DNA of 64,000 nucleotides from Antedon mediterranea (GCF_964355755.1 NC_092676.1:20752288-20816287), one strand, 5' to 3'. Positions 47,370-60,473 are shown, counted from the first letter of the stretch. Notes: generated by a model from the letters alone, not told the origin. Numbers and translations are program-made.

Positions 47370-49751
47370 GAGCACACAATGAGCAAACATGGCCAGGGGA
47401 AAAGAATAATGGAGATATTGAGCCCATAATGAGCAAACATGGCCAGGGGAAAAGAATAATGGAGATATTGAGCCCATAATGAGAAAGATGGCCAGGAGAA
47501 AGGAATAATTGATATTGAGCACATAATGAGCAAACATGGCCAGGAGAAAAGAATAATGGAGATATTGAGCCCATAATGAGCAAACATGGCCAGGAGAAAA
47601 GAATAATGGAGATATTGAGCCCATAATGAGCAAACATGGCCAGGGGAAAAGAATAATGGAGATATTGAGCCCATAATGAGAAAGATGGCCAGGAGAAAGG
47701 AATAATTGATATTGAGCACATAATGAGCAAACATGGCCAGGAGAAAAGAATAATGGAGAAATTGAGCCCATAATGAGTAAACATGGCAAGGAGAAAGGAA
47801 TAATGGAGAAATTGAGCCCATAATGAGCAAACATGGCCAGGAGAAAGGAATAATGGAGAAATTGAGCCCATAATGAGTAAACATGGCAAGGAGAAAGGAA
47901 TAATGGAGAAATTGAGCCCATAATGAGTAAACATGGCCAGGAGAAAGGAATAATGGAGAAATTGAGCCCATAATGAGCAAACATGGCCAGGAGAAAGGAA
48001 TAAAGGATATATTGAGCACATAATGAGCAAACATGGCCAGGAGAAAGGAATAATGGAGAAATTGAGCCCATAATGAGTAAACATGGCCAGGAGAAAGGAA
48101 TAATGGAGAAATTGAGCCCATAATGAGCAAACATGGCCAGGAGAAAGGAATAATGGAGAAATTGAGCCCATAATGAGCAAACATGGCCAGGAGAAAGGAA
48201 TAATGGAGAAATTGAGCCCATAATGAGTAAACATGGCCAGGAGAAAGGAATAATGGAGAAATTGAGCCCATAATGAGCAAACATGGCCAGGAGAAAAGAA
48301 TAAAGGATATATTGAGCACATAATGAGCAAACATGGCCAGGAGAAAGGAATAATGGAGAAATTGAGCACACAATGAGCAAACATGGCCAGGAGAAAGGAA
48401 TAATGGAGAAATTGAGCCCATAATGAGCAAACATGGCCAGGAGAAAGGAATAAAGGATATATTGAGCCCATAATGAGCAAACATGGCCAGGAGAAAGGAA
48501 TAATGGAGAAATTGAGCACACAATGAGCAAACATGGCCAGGAGAAAGGAATAATGGAGAAATTGAGCCCATAATGAGCAAACATGGCCAGGAGAAAGGAA
48601 TAAAGGATATATTGAGCCCATAATGAGCAAACATGGCCAGGAGAAAGGAATAAAGGATATATTGAGCCCATAATGAGCAAACATGGCCAGGAGAAAGGAA
48701 TAAAGGATATATTGAGCCCATAATGAGCAAACATGGCCAGGAGAAAAGAATAATGGAGAAATTGAGCACATAATGAGAAAGATGGCCAGGAGAAAGGAAT
48801 AATGGAGAAATTGAGCACATAATGAGAAAGATGGCCAGGAGAAAGGAATAATGGAGATATTGAGCACATAATGAGCAAACATGGCCAGGAGAAAGGAATA
48901 ATGGATATATTGAGCACACAATGAGCAAACATGGCCAGGAGAAAGGAATAATGGAGATATTGAGCACATAATGAGCAAACATGGCCAGGAGAAAGGAATA
49001 ATGGAGAAATTGAGCACATAATGAGAAAACATGGCCAGGAGAAAGGAATAAAGGATATATTGAGCACATAATGAGCAAACATGGCCAGGAGAAAGGAATA
49101 ATGGAGATATTGAGCCCATAATGAGCAAACATGGCCAGGAGAAAGGAATAATGGAGATATTGAGCACATAATGAGCAAACATGGCAAGGAGAAAGGAATA
49201 ATGGAGATATTGAGCACATAATGAGCAAACATGGCCAGGAGAAAAGAATAATGGAGATATTGAGCCCATAATGAGCAAACATGGCCAGGAGAAAGGAATA
49301 ATGGAGATATTGAGCACATAATGAGCAAACATGGCCAGGAGAAAGGAATAATGGATATATTGAGCACACAATGAGCAAACATGGCCAGGAGAAAGGAATA
49401 ATGGAGATATTGAGCACATAATGAGCAAACATGGCCAGGAGAAAGGAATAATGGAGATATTGAGCACATAATGAGCAAACATGGCAAGGAGAAAGGAATA
49501 ATGGAGATATTGAGCACATAATGAGCAAACATGGCCAGGAGAAAAGAATAATGGAGATATTGAGCCCATAATGAGCAAACATGGCCTGGAGAAAGGAATA
49601 AAGGATATATTGAGCACATAATGAGCAAACATGGCAAGGAGAAAGGAATAATGGAGAAATTGAGCCCATAATGAGCAAACATGGCAAGGAGAAAGGAATA
49701 ATGGAGAAATTGAGCCCATAATGAGCAAACATGGCCAGGAGAAAGGAATAA
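47370..49751. repeat. 50-bp minisatellite array, about 47 units
   Basis: The unit starts ACATGGCCAGGAGAAAGGAA and repeats every 50 bases, with variants (GAGAAA/GAGATA, CCC/CAC, AGCAAAC/AGAAAG) and a few 46-49-base units. Higher-order copies exist; for example 49141-49260 and 49441-49560 match, a 300-bp (six-unit) period. The minus strand of the unit has no stop in any frame, so three open frames of about 800 codons overlap there. Confidence 0.95.
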
Positions 49752-49754
49752 TAA

Positions 49755-50339
49755 TAATATCAATTTCTAATCAACTTTCTATGCGTTTCATGTTATTTTG
49801 AGCAGGTAAAAAATTCCCACACGCGCGAATTTTTTTTTTTTTTTTTTGAAAACAATTTTTTTCGCGTGATTTATGTTTTTTCAGCCTTTTCTAGTAATTT
49901 TACCAACTTTTTGAACAATTTCGACTTAAAATTACGTCATACGGGCACATCGAATTGGATAATTTACGTTCTTTTTTGATGAAAAATTTAAACAGTCGTA
50001 GTTTCTAAACTAAACGGTAAAAGTTATTTTTATTATGTATTCTGAAAAGCCAGAAAAGTTAGCTAGCTTTCAGGCAACACTAGCCCTTCATCAGTGCAAG
50101 TAAAGGAATTTGGATAACGTCATGGCATAAGAACTGGCAAGTGCTGCCTGGGTGGACATGAATAAAAGAAATACAACAAAAGGTAATATATAATTATATA
50201 TTCTAATATATAATATTTAATTACTGTAATTTAAAATAAAGTAATTTCATTTTTTAATATAGTTGTCCAACTAGCAATCCATCCAGTGGAAGTAATAGCA
50301 GTGGTAATGGTTCTAAACAGTAAGTAAACACTAGTTTGC
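49755..50339. other. Intergenic with hammerhead-like relic
   Basis: A T-run (about 49831-49847) and a hammerhead-like motif (minus, 50058-50096) are present. A segment at 50264-50320 (TAG acceptor, SNPSSGSNSSGNGSK, then GTAAGT) resembles a small plus-strand exon but has no partner exons. Confidence 0.35.
50058..50096 (-). ncRNA. Hammerhead-like motif, diverged copy
   Basis: Minus-strand CTGATGA (50094-50088) and GAAA (50071-50068) flank a GGC/GCC stem II. GCTAGC and TA follow. The stem II closing pair is weakened relative to 25720-25760 and stem I is not seen, so activity is doubtful. Confidence 0.45.
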
Positions 50340-53300
50340 ATTTTCCAAGATGGCTACCAAAATCCAAGATGGCCGCCAGAAAAAAGGAAATGCCATATAT
50401 CTGGCTGTAAAACTCGTAAATCAACAAATGGGGTGTAAATTTAAGGGTTTCTGGGGTCAATGAAACAGATGCTGGTTATGCCATATTGCTCAGACCACCT
50501 ATTTCCAAGATGGCGGCCAAATTTCAAAATGGCCGCTAAAAAAGGGAAATGAACAAATGAGGTATTAATTCAGGGGTTTCTTGGGTCACCAAAACAGATG
50601 CTGGTCAAACTATTTTGCTCAGGTCACCCATTTCCAAAATGGCGGCCAAATTTCAAAATGGCTTCCAAAAAAACCCCAAAATTTTGTGTAGGCATATGTG
50701 GGTTAAAAATCAGAAATTAACCAAAACAATGTATGAAAAAGGTTTACTTGGCTCGACTTGTTAATGGTTATTGGACTTATATAATAGCTACATTACAGTT
50801 TACAGTTAATTACAGTTGATTTACCCTATTTGGATGAACATGTGCACCGGCAAAGAGATGTGCAAGGCAGATTTGCCTTGCTGCATTTGCAGACTGTACA
50901 GGCCTTTTTGCAGCCACATTTCACAAAGTCTCTGCAAGCTTTAGATGCCTCTGGAATGGTAGACCAGACAGGTTCCCATGAGTTCCCAACTTTCACTCAT
51001 GCATAGTCGGTTGGACACGGATTTGTTTGTTGAGATAACATGCATGTTGTCCAGATGCCAGCTTGGTATACGGCCCTCCTAGTGTGCTGGAGTAGTGCAT
51101 TCTGAGTAGGTGGTATCTTGTCAACAGCTTGCCGTTTCTGGCTGAACAGTTCCATCCGAGCACTGTTAACATTCATGGCGTTACTTGTTTTGTCATAAAC
51201 TACGACAACTAGTCTCTCAGAATGTAAGTGAAGATGCTCAAACGGATGTGCGGCAAGATGAAGAAAGGAGGCATCCGTATCTTCGTCATAAGCATTCCAT
51301 GCCTGCCAAAACGATTTCTTCCCTTTACCTCTAAACGCTGAGGTAGTATCACATCCTGACAGGGAGTGGAACATTGGCAGGGAACGTGATTTACGTTCAC
51401 CGAGATGTGCACAAATGGCGTTGATACTGTAATGAGTGTAGTTCTTTCCAGTTCCAAATGCTATCCAGAGATCAAGATCAGCATTTATCTGAGAGAGGTC
51501 ATGAAACACACCGATAAGAACAACGACAACATCTGTATCCACAGTTTGCACCTGGATGGATTTTGCTCCATTTTCCAACGCGTGTTTCACGTGAACCACA
51601 ATCCTAGTGTCTGCTTCCTCTTGATTACAGCTGGACATTTTGAACTGCGTTCCAACATATGTAACATGCTCTCCAGCTGTGATATATACCGAACACTCAG
51701 GAGGGATGCTGCAATCCGCAACTTTTGATGAAAGGAATTCAAAAAGTTCTTTCTTGTTGATTGGATCACGGAGGAAGTCATTCCAGTTGCCCGGCAGCTT
51801 GGTATCACCTGATACTTGTCTAAGCACACCTTTGCCTCGTTTCTCTCTGGTTCCCTCCTTAAGGCTATCTGGTCGGTATTCGTCCCACACAACATCCACT
51901 CGCTTTGTGTCACGTAGCTGACGTTTCAGATGGGGTATAAACACGTTGTCAGCATATTCTTGGAATGTTGAGACATTTATTATAGGTAATGCATGTACTG
52001 TCACCGCACCATCCAGAACTTTGCAGTCATATAATACAGGTACCTCTGTGTGGTTTGATTCGATACATTGTAACAGATGACATTTGGTAACAGACAGATT
52101 AAGCTTTCCAAACTCAGACAGGGATGGAGGATACAACTGTACTTCGTGTGCAAAGAATTAACTGATGTCACCATCTCTATTTTTTAAGGAAATGTATAAC
52201 TGGCCGAAGAGTGCCACATTGTTCTCAAGCACCTTTACTTTCTTGCAATCCTTTGATTTGACTTTGAGCTTTGTTGAGAGCAAGGGTGGTGAATTCTTTG
52301 AGATTGTATCATATATGGAACGACTACGATCCACGAGCACGGTCTTCACATGCTCTTGATACTTCTTTGTGCCTGTATCTTCTAGTGTACGGATTGTATC
52401 CACTACTGCCTCATTCGCGCAGTTACGACTATCAAGAGTTACTAACTCAGGGAAGTCATCCAGGAAGGGATTTCCCATCTTGCGTATTGTGTTAGATAGA
52501 CTATCAACCTGTTGCCGGGAGGTTTTCTGTGCTGCAAGTCCCTGTTCATGGTGTTCAAAGTTAGCTGGGTTTTCCGGATCATTGTCATGAATATATTCAT
52601 TCTCATACTGTCTCAGTCTGGCAAGCTCGGGTCCAGCAGTCATCCAGCGTCTGAAGGCAACTGGATTTTCTGTAAGTCCTACTACACCACCGAATGCTTT
52701 CACCACTTTATTCTCTTGCTCATGCGCTTGGTCTATTGGAATCGCAGAGTATCTGTGTAACGACTTTGCGATTGTCCAGTGATTCCGAGTTTCAAACTCA
52801 TATTTGATATCTTGTGGCAATGCCTTCATGTCTCTAATGTGTACAGGCAGCCACCGAGAATAGTTCACATGATCTAACGCAAAGAACAATGGCACGAGTG
52901 CCTCTAATACAGAAACATACAATAGGAAGTCTCTCTCCCGATGGGCTCTAACAAATATGCGAATCAGAATCTCATAGTGTGCGATCATGTTCCAGAACTT
53001 GAACGTGGGGGATTTCTTAGATAATTGTTCAAACTCTCATCAACATTAGATCTCTGGTTAAATGCTTCATTCAGTAGCCGCTGAGAAACAAGAACAGTGA
53101 CTTGATGGGCATGTCGAGTTCTGGTAATGTGTGATACTTTCAGGAATGAATCGACTGTTCCAGATGAAGCAACGTCAGATTCAGTGAGAGCCGTTGTCCA
53201 AACTGACTCATCTAATAAATCGCCAACAGTGTTCCATAGCGCCTTCTCAATGTGCAGTCCGCCCATACGTAGACTTTCTCACCATAGAGATCTGACCATT

Positions 53301-53817
53301 TCCATTTTTAAATTTGACCTTCATCTTGAAAATGAGTGACCTGAGCAAAATGGCTTGACCAGTATCTGTTTCAGTAACCTAGCTCAGATACCTCTGAATT
53401 GACACCTTATTTGTTCATTTATGATTTTTACAGCCTTATATACAATATTTCCTTTTTTTGGCAGCCATTTTGAAATTTGGCCGCCATCTTGGAATTGGGT
53501 GACCTGAGCAAAATGGCTTGACCAGCATATATTACAGTGACCTCAGAAACTCCTGAATTGACACCTCATTTGTTAATTTCTGATTTTTACAGTCTGATAT
53601 ATGACATTTGATTTTTTTGGCGGCCATTTTAAAAGTTGGCCGCCATCTTGGAAATTGGTGGTCTGAGCAACATGACATGACCAGCTTCTGTTTCAGTGAC
53701 CCCCAGAAACCCTGACATTGACACCCCATTTGTTGATTTATGAGTCTTACAGCCAGATATATGGCATTTCCTTTTTTCTGGTGGCCATCTTGGATTTTGG
53801 CCGCCCTTTTGGAAAAT
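50340..53817 (-). mobile_element. 3.5-kb inverted-repeat transposon with AAGATGGCGGCC subrepeats
   Basis: Left (50340-50690) and right (53300-53817) regions are inverted relatives. Each contains three or four spaced copies of CCAAGATGGCGGCCAAA-type blocks, about 165 bases apart. Ends begin ATTTTCC. No clear target-site duplication is visible. The interior encodes one broken minus-strand protein. Its arms of tandem subrepeats resemble the design of the 37959-42364 element, though the sequences differ. Confidence 0.75.
50997..53266 (-). pseudogene. Transposon protein, possible FEN1/XPG-like nuclease domain, disrupted
   Basis: Three pieces read in order. 53266-52985 starts GGLHIEKALWNTVGD and includes ASHITRTRHAHQ-like text. 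After a frame change in a C-run near 53012, 52988-52158 includes SRWLPVHIRDM and IPIDQAHEQENK. After one in-frame TAA (52158-52160), 52136-50997 includes VVWDEYRPDSLK, NQEEADTRIVVH, VDTDVVVVL and FHSLSGCDTTSAFRGKGKK. The acidic EEADT/DTD pairs and the GCDT..GKGK loop resemble 5'-flap nuclease folds. That resemblance is inferred, not proven. The same architecture occurs in uncharacterised proteins of many marine invertebrates. Only two lesions are seen, so decay is recent. Confidence 0.65.
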
Positions 53818-54250
53818 CGGACCCGATCAAGTGGGTTCCACGGATAAAATCAATAGATAGGTCAAAAGGAAACTCCATGCCAAATTTGGTACTTTTGTCC
53901 GGCCGGTAACGCTAATCCTGAAAATTGTTGCTAAGCCACCTGACTTTAATAGAAATATGTAGGGTGAAGGAAGTTAAGGTCTATGCCGGAACTAAGTTGA
54001 TGCAACCAAAGCAGGTTTGATTTCATGCAGATGGACAAGCACATATTATTGGAAGGGCCTTTTCTTACAATCCGTTTTGCTGCGTCGCTAGTGGGAACTA
54101 TGTTTAATTGAATCTTTAGATCCCCCCCCCCCCCCACAAACAAAAGTGTTTCTACACATCACCAGGTATTCAGATTATTATTATTTCTATTTAAAAAAAT
54201 TATGTTTAGACTTGCATATACAATAGTAGTGGACTAGCTAAACATATGGA
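53818..54250. other. Spacer before duplication unit 2
   Basis: It contains a C-run (about 54122-54136). No gene is seen, and no copy of the SLC51A first exon is present here. Confidence 0.4.
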
Positions 54251-54439
54251 AAAGCAAAAAAAAGCAAAATCCTTATTACATGGTAAGAGACAAATAACAT
54301 CTTGTGTATGTTTTTTAATGCTTTGTAAAGCTACGTGTTGTTAAAATAATGGAGTGGAGTTGTGGCTTGGTACGGTAGCTATCATGTCAATATTTTGTCT
54401 AATGACGATTTACAACTCCACTCTCAAAGACAGTTATTG

Positions 54440-54910
54440 CATAGTCACCACAAGGTTGTATTGTACTCAAAAACAACGTTTCTAATAATGATCTATTTAG
54501 ATATCCCGCCATTTTACTCAACATTGTAATTTTATACCCAATATTTTTACTGATAGACTGGGTATTCTGATTCTACATTAACATTTCATCTATAATAACT
54601 CCCAGATATCTTATACTATCAACTTGTTCAATTTTGGTGGGTCCAATTTTAATATCCAGTTGGTTATTATCTACTGAACGACTGTTTCTGAGTAACATGA
54701 CCTTAGTTTTGTCTGTATTGATTGAGAGGTGATTTCTATTATACTATTCACTAACATTATTCATGATTATTGTAGAGAATCGTTTACAGACTTAGTTGAA
54801 TTACCAGTAGTATACGCAACAACATCATCAGCAAAAATGCTGCAAGTTTTGCAATATGACCGATTACAGAAATTGGTCTGTAGTTGTTATATGTTTGTCT
54901 TGTGAAGGGG
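54440..54910 (-). mobile_element. LINE fragment with internal deletion
   Basis: The minus-strand reading has NNYRPISVIGHIAK fused closely to FADDVVAYTTGNS, so the RT region between fingers and catalytic box is deleted. Later text (SIRYLGVIIDE) is the normal downstream block. It interrupts duplication unit 2. Confidence 0.65.
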
Positions 54911-55024
54911 ATTGCCACCTTTAAAGTGAATTAATTCGCTTATGGTTATCCTTGGCAATTTGCCTAAATATATACACAAAACAAACAAAACAAATTTGAA
55001 CGACGCCTTCCCGTTCCGTTTAAT

Positions 55025-55165
55025 GCTTGATTCTCACTAAAGACGCAACACAAGGATGTAACGCGACATAAGTGAGTTGACCAATCACAAGCGATGGATT
55101 ATTCGAACTGTCGCTTGTCATTGGTCAACACGTTTGCGTTGCCTTTACGTTAGTGTGAACCAAGC
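55025..55165. repeat. CCAAT palindromic MITE, unit 2 copy
   Basis: It is the counterpart of 6739-6894, with a short deletion in the right arm (ACGTTAGTGTGAACC). Confidence 0.65.
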
Positions 55166-55210
55166 TTAAGTGTGAATGTAACTTTTAATCATATACTATT
55201 TTGTTTACAG

Positions 55211-58200
55211 TAATCAGACGTCGACGTGCCATTCTGATATATGTCATAATAGCTTGTATACTGTCGTGTCTTACTATCTTGCTATTCGTAGAGATTTCAT
55301 ACAGAATTGCTAGAAATCAATTTTACAGTGCGTCACGCACTATTATTATTATTCTACTTGCATTGTATCCAGTAAGTTTTACATTTTTCGTAAATACTAT
55401 TTTTGTTTATCTTTGTTTTTTTTAAATTTTGTATCTATTATGTTGTGTTTATTGTTTTATGTTTTTTATGTAAAAAGGTCCTATAGTATCATACCATTAG
55501 TAAACATTGGCATTCATTTAGTATTTTTGTTTTCTGAATTACTAAACATTAATACAAAGTATTTACTTCTTAAATCGTAAATACTATTTATAAAATCAAG
55601 GAATAGCGAGAATATTTGCCCATATTCTTACATATCTTATACGTTCTGACTGCCCGAATAAAATAGTCCAGCTTGCATGGTGGGTGTGGTAGAAGGAAGT
55701 GCAATCTAATATTTTTCAAATTATTTAAAAGCGGATGTTGTGGTTTAGATCATAGAACAAAATATGATGTACATAAAAAAAAATGAAAAATAACTATACC
55801 ATTTTCAATTTGTAATTTGATCTCATTTCATCATTGAAGGAGTGTGTTCGGGAGTGACCAAGCTTTTAAAATAGATTATTACTTTTTATTATTTTTATTA
55901 AATTTAATGGTGGGTAGAAGCGTTTGGGTAATGATGTTTTGTAGTAAATTTTGTTACAGTTATCTGGTTATATATTTTCCTACAGGTATCTAGCGTTACA
56001 TCTTTCGTCGGGGTGATTATACCAAGAGCTTCATTGGTTGCTAACCTAACAGCATCTTTGTACGTAAAAAAATTCATTTTCAAGATCTATAAACTTAATG
56101 TTTGGTGGTGGTAAACGCAGCCCTGTCATGATTTCCTGAAAATAATAAAGGCACACTAGTACTATATGCACACGTTTCTCACGTTACATATTAATGTTAA
56201 CACTTTCTCTGACGTTTCAATTAGAATTGCGAATTAAATGGAAATACAATACTGACAGTATCGTCTTTAAGTTTTGTTACCACAATCGCAAACAATTTGA
56301 CCAATCACGACGCGATGGATCGTCGCTTCGTGATTGGTCAACTCACTTGCACTGCGCCGATGTCGTTGCGTTGCGTCCAAGTGGAAACCGAGCTTTATGA
56401 TTGATAGAATGTGTAGGCCTCATAGATATACTATAGTAATATATCTTTGGTAGGCACAGTGTTATGGTAATGAGATGAGTTATAGCACACCCACGCCTAT
56501 TATATACAGACACAATGGGCCGAAATCCAACCAAACTGAGCGCTTCCCTGGTTGTCGTGGCCTAGCATCCGATTCCGAGATAAACAATGTTGTATTTTTG
56601 TCAGCATTGTATTGATTTATTGTATAATTATATAAAACGTTATAAAACATATGATTAATGTTTTGTATTCGTTAAAGAGAGAATTTAATTTACAGTCATT
56701 TAACGAGTTCATTGTTTCAACTCATTATTATATTATATTCTTCCCATTTAATTCATAGGCCTATACATTTAAACTGTTTTTGTTTATGCAGAATTTAAAA
56801 TTGATTTAAATAATATTGAAAAGTCACAATAAACATTCTTTTTTTCAGTTACTATTGTATATGTCTTTACCTTTTTGTGGTTTTGGTAATTGACTACTAT
56901 AACGGTGTAGACTCAATGATTATTAAACTGAAGGATCGCCGAATTTCACTAGCCAGGCCTCCGATTGCATGTTGTTGTGACTGCCTTCCAAAAATTAACA
57001 TGACAAGGTAAACTGGAGTAGCATTCCTAAGTTGTATTGTATTGTTTTGTATTATAGGTCTACAAAATATAATAAAGTGTACAAAATAGGTTTTCTTGGA
57101 AAGATCTCATCGAAACTTTACTAAAGCAGCCCAGATTACCTCGTGTAAAGTTATTATGTAGAAGCATTGTTTTTTTACATAAATATTATTACCTGCTATT
57201 AACATTATTTTAACAGAAGTAATTTTCACAAACTTCGTCTTGGAATTCTTCAGAATGCAGTTGTCCGACCAATAAGTCTATTCATAGCTGCTACATTGTG
57301 GGCAGATGGTACGGCGAAAGCGGTATGTTGAAAATACATTAATTATCTCATTTCAAATATTTTTGAATATAATTGAAATTATAGAGCATGTAACCCGGAT
57401 TCATCCAGGCATTCGCGCCATTCGCCAAGGCGAAGGTCAGATGGATGAATGTATTTGTTTTTTAATGATTTTGTATTCTCTTGAATTTTTCTAAAGAAAT
57501 TAGGCCTACTATTGATTGCGTGTACCATGTTATTGACTACAAAATGGTGTCTCGAGAGATCATATCCTAACAATGTTCTTTTTATTATAAATATTATTGA
57601 AAGAAACAACACATTTCGATATTTCGATGTAATAACACTGTGATTTCGATGTTTCTCTCGATTTCGATTGTAATATAAATAGTATTGGCTTTAAAATCTG
57701 GAGAAACAAAGTAAACTATTTTATTGTTTCCTGATCATATATATACAATATAAATGTCTCTCTTAACCTTTCGTATACAATTTAAAATATCATGGTCTTA
57801 TCCATATACTTCTTCAGTAAAAACAAATCTTACTTGGGTCCTTTCCACTTTCTCTCTCCATTGGTTATAACATTGCACATAGGAATTTTGGAAGGCATAG
57901 TGTCAGCTGACTATATATTTTCAAATTATTGAAGCATTTCATATTTGATACTTTTACTTTGTTTTTTTTGTATCACCCGTAAACTCATAGATTTTCTACT
58001 CCGTAGACCTTTTTTTTTTATTGTTTGTAGGCTTATACATGCATATTTTCTATACTTTGACATTTTATTTTTTAAATCATCATCACAAACATAATTATAG
58101 CTATCAGTTAATATGCCTTTTGGTTTTTGTGTTCCAACTTCCCGTTTGATGTTTTGTCTTACTTTTTTATTTATTGTAATGGATATTGAAGTCTTACAAG

Positions 58201-60160
58201 ACTTATCTTCTCTGATCAATGGTTAGAGTATTACACATTTTACAAGCATGGAAGAAATTACCGCTCAGCATATCATTATTACTAGCTCAATAATTAAAGT
58301 AATTAGTTGGAAATACTAATTACAAATTATTCTTTAAAGGTTGAAGCCTATCTGTACATGAATATTATTACTATGATTTCTTCAATATTTGCTGTGTATT
58401 CGTTAGCAGTAATTTACAATGCTTCGAAAAAGCCACTAAAAGAGTTTATGATCACACCAAAGTTTATTGCAATGAAACTAGTTATGCTGGTTGGAAATAC
58501 CCAGCATTTTATATTAAGTATGCTGGCCTATATTGAGGTGATTCTTCCCTGTAAGCCGCCATTTAACACACAAACTCGAGCGAACAGTAAGTATAATATT
58601 TGCTGTTTTGTCTATTATTTCATAAACATGATAGGTTAACATTTATGTCCATTCCGTGAGATCCCTACATACTCTACATGATTGATATGAAATGATGCCA
58701 TTATTCCCAAATATGGACACCCCTTGAATATCACGGCGAGGGTAGTAGACTGGAGGGATTGCTATACAGGTAGGTATCTGACGCGCGTGCGCATAGACTA
58801 CCGTAGTATATGCACCAACAACACCACAGTTTTTGGTTTGTGTATTTTAATGTAAGCCTAAGTGTTCCCCGGTATCAAATTATTTTATTTCAACTTAAAT
58901 ATTTGCTTATTCGTTGGTTGTAATTGCCTTTTTGTATTACAGATGTATTGTCCAGTTGGAAAAAATATGTATTTAAAAAAAAACATTATGCCATTTTAAT
59001 GACAAATAGGCCTAATACTATCCTATTCATTACATTCACTTTGACCGAAAATGTAAAGCAAAACATACTATTGTCTGTCAGACCGTGGTTTTTGCTAAAT
59101 TTAACGATTTCATTTTGTCAGTATTAGGTGAGATAATTATTTTTATTCGTTTTGTAAAGAAGTGTATAAATATGGCCTATTCAAATCTGTTATGTTTTTA
59201 GAGGACAATACATATATCTTTAAGTATTATGTGCTGCCTCGCGGACAGTAAATAGGCCTCTGTTTGCCTATTCATTCATCAGTTATTTTACTTTTATTCC
59301 GGAAACGGATGTTCATACAAAATCAATTGCATAAATATAAGGTTAAATAAAAAAGGCACAAAAAAAACCACTGGTATCAGATCATCTCAGGATCTCCATC
59401 ATTTTGTTATGGAGCCTGGATGATTCAAATGATGATACCATAATACTTTCTATCACTTTTTCTATAAAAGCTAAATACAATATATGCCCATGGGTATTGC
59501 ACTAGTCTATATTACTTTTATTCATGAGTTTCGTGTTTTGTTTTTTTCTGTATGTGTTAGGTCGTTAGGTTATCATATTTTCAAATACAAATTCAGACCT
59601 CATAAAGGTATATATTATAAATATAGGTATACATTTCATTATTAATAAGTGTTTTCCGGCATCAAATTCTTTGTGTTGTGTTCCAGGATTTATAAAGCGC
59701 CAATGTTATGAAACCTCTAAGAGCTGAAGAAAACACCCTACACAAGACCTTCATATACAAAGTGATAACATTTACACAAATCTCATTCCAAAAGAATTAT
59801 TTTACTTTTGAAATATCATTTTCAATTTCTTTTATAGCAATATTTTATCGAAAACCATCCACAAACGTTGACAACCCCAATAATTTGTATTTTCTAATTT
59901 ATATTTCAGCGATTTATAATATGCTTATCATTTATGAAACTTTTATTATGTTGCTACTCGGAAGGATATTCATATTCATTTGGCGAGAGAAAGAAAACAG
60001 CGATTCTGAAAGTAGTTTTGAATTATCAGAAAGTATTTCTATAGTTGAGAGAAACATGTGCTGCAAACAAAAGGTCGAATCTTCAACGAGTGATGAAAAC
60101 GCATCTGTAACAAATATACCAAAGGACGTTGTAGAGAACGAACTAAGTGTTAATTTATAG
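55211..60160 (+). CDS. SLC51A: Organic solute transporter subunit alpha (SLC51A), copy 2
   Basis: Exons: 55211-55371, 55986-56059, 56849-57007, 57217-57322, 58340-58586 and 59910-60160. Each has the same length and phase as copy 1 exons 2-7, except the last, which is 24 nt longer. All splice sites and the frame are intact. Protein changes are few (for example RRRAIL for RRRDIL, IIACIL for IIAGIL). The C-terminal cytoplasmic tail is Ser/Glu-rich (SDSESSFELSESIS). No exon matching copy 1's ATG exon (5467-5521) was found in 5 kb upstream, where unit 2 similarity starts only at 54255. The gene may be 5'-truncated or use another first exon. Confidence 0.8.
56285..56394. repeat. CCAAT palindromic MITE, diverged, unit 2 copy
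   Basis: It is the counterpart of 9356-9472, in the same SLC51A intron. Confidence 0.5.
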
Positions 60161-60347
60161 AGTTTGATCAATGAGCTTAATAGACGCGCATCTAGATGAT
60201 TGTCAATAGGCTGTTAAAAGCGGCATAGAATTGGTATTATTGTGTTCAATAAATTATTATTTTGACACCATTGACTACAGTACAAAAGAAAATCTATTAA
60301 ATCGTTACGTTATTGTATTTTTTTAATGTAAAGCAAAATGTAATACC

Positions 60348-60473
60348 GGTACACCACGTATATTAATTCTGGAAATAACTGTTGAATTTCTCGATGTTTC
60401 GATCAATATCAGTATTCATTGAAACGACGAGAAACTCAACAGTTCTTTTCAGAACTAATATACGTGGTGTACC
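60348..60473. repeat. Long imperfect hairpin downstream of SLC51A copy 2
   Basis: It is the counterpart of 13432-13555. Both arms are kept, with compensating and non-compensating changes scattered between copies. Confidence 0.7.

Noticed and set aside
47370-49751. CRISPR-like array
   Set aside because: Units are contiguous and near-identical with no unique spacers, and the DNA is eukaryotic.
47301-49763. Three overlapping minus-strand frames of about 800 codons
   Set aside because: They are a by-product of a 50-bp repeat lacking stops on that strand. The products are the same hydrophobic repeat in each frame, and no splice or start context was seen.
50264-50320. Small Ser/Gly-rich plus-strand exon
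   Set aside because: It has acceptor and donor consensus but no partner exon within reach and no recognisable protein.
59708-59909. N-terminal extension of the last SLC51A exon frame in copy 2
   Set aside because: This part is intronic. The acceptor at 59909 gives the correct phase and alignment, and copy 1 is not open through here in the same way.
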